Origin: Geotalea toluenoxydans JCM 15764 | Lineage (GTDB): Bacteria; Desulfobacterota; Desulfuromonadia; Geobacterales; Geobacteraceae | Assembly (NCBI RefSeq): GCF_001311985.1 | Contig: NZ_BBCJ01000008.1 | Coordinates: 91,552-155,551 of the forward strand | Direction of reading: 5' to 3' | Length of the DNA: 64,000 nt | The notes under the pieces: model-generated | Told to the model about the DNA's origin: nothing | Seen by the model: the letters and a program-made list of their open reading frames with translations, nothing else | Database searches by the model: none | Translations under genes and position numbers: made by a program | Part shown: piece by piece, positions 60,756 through 64,000 of the stretch | Layout of the letters: each line of letters begins with the position of its first letter | Numbering within the stretch: position 1 is the stretch's first letter

Positions 60756-61820
60756 CTAATGAAGATGTCGATGATGGATGTCGGGCCAGTGGGTATGTGT
60801 ATGGGTTACAGGCTCGTGTACGTGAAAATGGTCATGATTCTCTTTATCCTCGTCCTTGTCGTGCTCATGGGCATGGTGCTCGTCATGCCCATGGGGATGG
60901 GAATGGGCAAGCCGTTCATGCCGATGCACGTGCCCATGCCGTTCGCCAAAGAGTAAAAACATTCCCGAAAGCATGACCAGCGCCGCCACCCAGTACTCCC
61001 CCGGAGGGCGCTCTCCAAGAACGATGACCGAAAGGATGGTGCCGATGAACGGCCCCGAGGCAAACCAGGTGCTGGTTCTTGCCGTCCCGATCACCCTCAG
61101 TGCCTGGACGAACAGGACAAGGCTTGCTCCATAGCTGAGTGCTCCGACAGCAAGCGCACCTGTGACCTGAAATGCCGTGACAGGACCTGTGAAAAAGAAA
61201 AGGGAGAGAAGGACGTTGAATATCCCCGCGCTCCACCCCTTCATGCAAGCCAGAAGGGAAGCAGGAATCGACTCCAGCTCCCGGGTGAGATTATTGTCGA
61301 TTCCCCACAGGAGGCAGGCCGCCAGAACGGAAAGTCCGGGAATCGACAACTGTACCTCTTTGCTGCCGGTGAAAATCATCAAAATCGAAGCGCCGATGAT
61401 GAGCACCTTGCCGATCCAGACCCGGTAACCGATCTGCTCGTGGAAGATCAGCCACGCCAGCAGAGTGGTTGCAACGGTCTCGAAATTGAGCAGCAGCGAC
61501 ACCTCGCTTGCCGTGCCGTAACGGATACCATAGGCCAGGAAAAGGGGTGCGGCCACCCCGCCGGACAGAATCGCGCCGGCAAGAAGTGCCTTCTGCCGCC
61601 AGGAAAGAGAACCGAGAATATGGAAAACATCGGCCCTTTGCCCCAAGACCACACCGGTCAGTCCCAGGCCCGAGCCCAGATAGAGCAGTCCGGCAAGGAG
61701 CGCCGGCGGCATCTGCCCGACAATGGCCTTGCAGGCAACCGGAGACATGCCGAAGAGAATTGCGGAAAGAATTGCCAGGTAGAGACCTTTTTTATGCATG
61801 GCCGGGCTATTTATCATCAA
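60756..61820 (-). CDS. EamA/DMT-type transporter with a His-rich C-terminal tail
   Basis: A 354-residue protein. Two EamA repeats give about ten membrane helices (LAILSAILFGMSPVACKAIVG; LSVLAACLLWGIDNNLTREL). The last 60 residues are an extension with 23 His in alternating patterns such as HGHVHRHE, HSHPHGHDEHHAHEHD and HTHTHW, plus acidic residues. Such tails bind Ni, Zn, Co or Cu. The drug/metabolite transporter fold does not itself predict a metal, but the tail suggests metal binding or metal export. Start overlaps the end of the upstream DUF2059 gene by 14 bases, so they are cotranslated. Confidence 0.88.
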   Translation of the reverse strand: MMINSPAMHKKGLYLAILSAILFGMSPVACKAIVGQMPPALLAGLLYLGSGLGLTGVVLGQRADVFHILGSLSWRQKALLAGAILSGGVAAPLFLAYGIRYGTASEVSLLLNFETVATTLLAWLIFHEQIGYRVWIGKVLIIGASILMIFTGSKEVQLSIPGLSVLAACLLWGIDNNLTRELESIPASLLACMKGWSAGIFNVLLSLFFFTGPVTAFQVTGALAVGALSYGASLVLFVQALRVIGTARTSTWFASGPFIGTILSVIVLGERPPGEYWVAALVMLSGMFLLFGERHGHVHRHERLAHSHPHGHDEHHAHEHDKDEDKENHDHFHVHEPVTHTHTHWPDIHHRHLH

Positions 61821-62331
61821 ATCCTTCTCTTTTCAGCCGGGACTCCAGACGTGGAACAAGCCCAGGGGCAATGCCCTCACCCCATGCTTGCCCCACCTGC
61901 ATGCATTCGCCCATCACTGCAGGCATTGCTTGTATGCTCTTTTTGCCCAGTGGAGTGCTATAAAAGGCAATGAGACCGTTGATCTCGGCTTGAGTGAAAT
62001 GCTTTGCGTATACCGGCACAATCTCTGTCATGAGTTTCGGCATTTCCTCTGCAAAAACCTGACTTATCTCATCCTTGATGGCCGCCACGGCCTTAGGCGG
62101 CATCTCGGGGGTATTCTTGCCCATAGAATCGATAATCTGGTTCGTAACCGCTACCCCCATTTGAAGACCAAGGGCTTCGGCCCCGGTCATTTTCAGCAGT
62201 CTGATTATGTCGCTTCTGAACTCCTTTGATATCTCCTCAGCACATGCGCTCCCGACCTGCAGCAACACGAAAACAAAAATAACCATCATGCAGCTGAAGC
62301 CTTTTCTCATCGTACCTGTTTGCGTGAACAT
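61807..62331 (-). CDS. Secreted DUF2059 protein
   Basis: A 174-residue protein; ATG at 62331 follows AAGGAG by 5 bases. Signal peptide FSCMMVIFVFVLLQVGSACA. The DUF2059 helical domain follows: IIRLLKMTGAEALGLQMG, AEEMPKLMTEIVPVYAKHFTQAEINGLIAFYSTPLGKKSIQAMPAVM. The FYSTPLGKK segment is characteristic. Function unknown, periplasmic. Coupled to the His-tailed transporter downstream. Confidence 0.85.
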   Translation of the reverse strand: MFTQTGTMRKGFSCMMVIFVFVLLQVGSACAEEISKEFRSDIIRLLKMTGAEALGLQMGVAVTNQIIDSMGKNTPEMPPKAVAAIKDEISQVFAEEMPKLMTEIVPVYAKHFTQAEINGLIAFYSTPLGKKSIQAMPAVMGECMQVGQAWGEGIAPGLVPRLESRLKREGFDDK

Positions 62332-62396
62332 CGGTTCTCCTTTTTGTTAATTTTGGCGGTACAACCGGAAATTTCCTTGCCAGGAGCTGATGAATA

Positions 62397-62996
62397 TTAA
62401 TTTTCCGATGCTTTCTCTTTTCGGCGTACCAGCTCCTCCTTCATCCGCGCAGCCATTTGTACCTTGATTTCTTTGCCGAAGGCGGCAAGTCTCGCCTCTA
62501 TTGCAGGCATGGCACGGGCAAATGCAAGAAATACCGGGGTTTTCTCAAAGCGCTTGGCTATGGTTTCTTCGGTCCGGGTAAACTTTAGAGGTCTTGCTTT
62601 ACCAGTAGTCAGCAACTGCACTTGGGTAGCGACAAACTTGCGTCCTATCGGTCCTTCCCAATGCTCGGAAAGCTGTCGGCATGTCTCCATATCGAATTGA
62701 CTCGCCATAAACTCCCTGAACTCATGGCCGATGTACTCTTTATCGATAAAGGGCTCCACGACAGCAGCCATCAAATCTGCTGTGGCCGGGTCACTGGTGC
62801 GCATCTGCTGCAAGATCTTTCTGGTTGGAATGGTCAGTGACTCGTACATCCCCATGGCATACACGAGGCGTTCAGCCGCTTCCAAGTGAGCAGTGGAAAA
62901 ATCGTTCCCGTTTTCGGCGGTGGCCAAGTGCGGCAGCAGCAGACCGACCATTAGGGTGATAAAAACCATCCATTTACGATTAAAAGTCAGAAACAT
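62397..62996 (-). CDS. Secreted DUF2059-like helical protein
   Basis: A 199-residue protein with signal peptide (FITLMVGLLLPHLATA). It resembles its neighbour in plan: AAERLVYAMGMYESLTIPTRKIL, YIGHEFREFMASQFDMETCRQLSEHWEGPIGRKFVATQ. HWEGPIGRKF takes the place of FYSTPLGKK. Probably a diverged paralogue. AAGGA lies upstream. It starts the probable three-gene unit ending in the His-tailed transporter. Confidence 0.78.
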   Translation of the reverse strand: MFLTFNRKWMVFITLMVGLLLPHLATAENGNDFSTAHLEAAERLVYAMGMYESLTIPTRKILQQMRTSDPATADLMAAVVEPFIDKEYIGHEFREFMASQFDMETCRQLSEHWEGPIGRKFVATQVQLLTTGKARPLKFTRTEETIAKRFEKTPVFLAFARAMPAIEARLAAFGKEIKVQMAARMKEELVRRKEKASEN

Positions 62997-63141
62997 GTTT
63001 TTTCCTTGAGGTCATGGTGCTAACGGAAGAATTGGACTACAGACTGCTGTGAATAAATTGGGGGTCACGATGTCGTAGCACTCATCAGTTAGGGTTTATA
63101 TCCGCCAATGTTATGCCTTGATTCAATTTTTGTAGTCCCTA

Positions 63142-63477
63142 TTACTTCTGTGACTTTGTTGCCAGCCTCCATGTACCCTTCTCCGCCCGCAATCCGACTG
63201 CGTCGGCAAAATTAACTATGAGTCCATAGCTTGATTCAGCAGGTGCAGACATACGGAATGTCTTTGATGTCCCTGCCGTAAGCCCTTGAATCTGATGTCG
63301 TATTTTTTCATCCCTGCCGAATTTCTGAATGATCTCTATGGACTCTATTTTCTTTCCTGAATTATTTACAAAATCAATTACCACCATGGGCGAGCCGGCA
63401 TGGAATATGGAAGCAGTTAATACTCCGGCTAGAAAAACTGCGATGAAAGCAAAGATGAAAAGTATTCTTTTTATCAT
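63142..63477 (-). CDS. Small membrane-anchored hypothetical protein
   Basis: A 111-residue protein with an N-terminal membrane anchor or signal (ILFIFAFIAVFLAGVLTASIF) and a small beta-rich domain (VVIDFVNNSGKKIESIEIIQKFG, SSYGLIVNFADAVGLRAEKG). I do not recognise the family. The ribosome site is weak. It lies alone between the DUF2059-like gene and the right-edge gene. Confidence 0.62.
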   Translation of the reverse strand: MIKRILFIFAFIAVFLAGVLTASIFHAGSPMVVIDFVNNSGKKIESIEIIQKFGRDEKIRHQIQGLTAGTSKTFRMSAPAESSYGLIVNFADAVGLRAEKGTWRLATKSQK

Positions 63478-63596
63478 TTGTTGATTGTCCTAAACGTCTA
63501 AAGGCGCACCGGCGGAGCGTAGCGGAGACCGCGTGCCGCCGCTGGTTGTAGGTGCCTACCTTGCCTTAGAATTTATTTCTATTTTTGCACTTGCGC

Positions 63597-63660
63597 GTTA
63601 AAGGATTTTACGTATAATATTTTGGCTTATTATGTTACGTATCATATAAACAACAGCGAG
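63597..63660 (+). promoter_or_regulatory. Promoter and direct repeats before the right-edge gene
   Basis: TTGCGC, 16 bases, TATAAT forms a promoter. Two near-identical 13-mers, TTACGTATAATAT and TTACGTATCATAT, lie 27 bases apart, the first covering the -10. They could be an operator for autoregulation. Further left, 63500-63540 holds a GC-rich imperfect hairpin (CCGGCGG with CCGCCGCTGG). Confidence 0.5.
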
Positions 63661-63665
63661 AAAAC

Positions 63666-64000
63666 ATGGCTATTGCCTACGACCTCAACGATCTAATTAA
63701 AGCATGCGGAGAAATCAACCGGGTCGTAGTTCTGGGCAAGGCTGAAAGATCTGCTCGCGATGATTTTGGACTGCTTACAAAAAAAGCAGTGCTCGATTTC
63801 ATTTATAATGATGGCCTTGAAAAACCTCAACACATAAACACAAAACGGTGGGAGCAAAATCCCGATACTGATCTTATTCTGATTGATGCCTATAGCTTTT
63901 ATTCAGGCCCCAAGCATGGATATTTAGCATTTTTTCATAGCCCTAAGACAGGGAAGTGGCTCATAAAATCTTTCAAGTTAAACAGAGATGCTGAGCCTAG
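63666..64000 (+). CDS. Unrecognised cytoplasmic protein, cut by the right edge
   Basis: The first 111 residues are open to the window edge: MAIAYDLNDLIKACGEINRV, then GLLTKKAVLDFIYNDG, TDLILIDAYSFYSGPKHG and FFHSPKTGKWLIKSFK. It has no signal peptide or membrane segment. The gene is more AT-rich than its neighbours, and it has a strong promoter with direct repeats. These are marks of a recently acquired or toxin-antitoxin-type gene, but no family is recognised. Confidence 0.6.
   Translation, partial: MAIAYDLNDLIKACGEINRVVVLGKAERSARDDFGLLTKKAVLDFIYNDGLEKPQHINTKRWEQNPDTDLILIDAYSFYSGPKHGYLAFFHSPKTGKWLIKSFKLNRDAEP

Noticed and set aside
63490..63550. GC-rich hairpin considered as an integron attC site
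   Set aside because: The expected core sites RYYYAAC and GTTRRRY are not both present, and no integrase or cassette array is visible.

Overview
The window looks like a chromosomal segment from a Geobacter-type member of the Desulfuromonadota. The grounds are a pilMNOPQ operon preceded by a GEMM-class cyclic-dinucleotide riboswitch, a pilS-pilR-pilD block, an octahaem nitrite reductase and an argJ-secA pair. This is inferred from gene content and order; no database search was possible.

Layout. 1-17.05 kb is a type IV pilus region, all on the minus strand. In transcription order it runs pilD, pilS, pilR; then a small secreted protein, pilY1, fimU, pilV, pilW, pilX; then a promoter, riboswitch and terminator, a second promoter, an HTH gene and pilMNOPQ, with pilQ running off the left edge. 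17.1-38.9 kb is mostly housekeeping on the minus strand: valS, a receiver protein, a serine hydrolase, argJ, secA, an HD-GYP protein, a MITE-like repeat, FKBP/DUF1015/MuiA-like genes, an SPOR-NlpC lipoprotein, prfB, lnt, corC, a DgkA-PAP2 fusion, ybeY and pgpH. 39.1-51.98 kb holds eno, a probable free-standing structured RNA, greB, a ChaN-like protein, a DUF512 radical-SAM-like protein, a permease, mutL-miaA-hfq, pepN and an EVE-domain protein. 52.1-55.7 kb is an octahaem nitrite reductase behind an FNR-like box, facing a coupled operon of a ferritin-like protein, a triple-PAS protein and a zinc ribbon. 55.8-64 kb holds a Tat-exported amidohydrolase, MarC with a tandem-palindrome operator, an OmpA-like lipoprotein, a PAS histidine kinase, two DUF2059-type proteins, an EamA transporter with a His-rich tail, and an unrecognised gene cut by the right edge.

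Sequence quality dominates the reading. About thirty frameshifts are visible between 1 and 57.2 kb, many in genes that should be essential (valS, secA, eno, prfB, pgpH). Nearly all are restored by adding one base to a short run of identical bases, so they look like base-calling errors and not gene decay. Genes are therefore given with full reconstructed spans. One consequence is that the programmed +1 frameshift of prfB is hidden by a nearby one-base loss.

How the genes work together. The pilus block holds the inner-membrane platform and secretin, the minor pilins and tip protein, the prepilin peptidase and the two-component regulators. The riboswitch would tie the platform and secretin operon to a cyclic dinucleotide, plausibly cyclic AMP-GMP. 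The nitrite reductase region looks like an anaerobic nitrogen-oxide response. pgpH, ybeY, DgkA-PAP2, corC and lnt form a membrane and RNA maintenance run. mutL, miaA and hfq follow the order common in proteobacteria.
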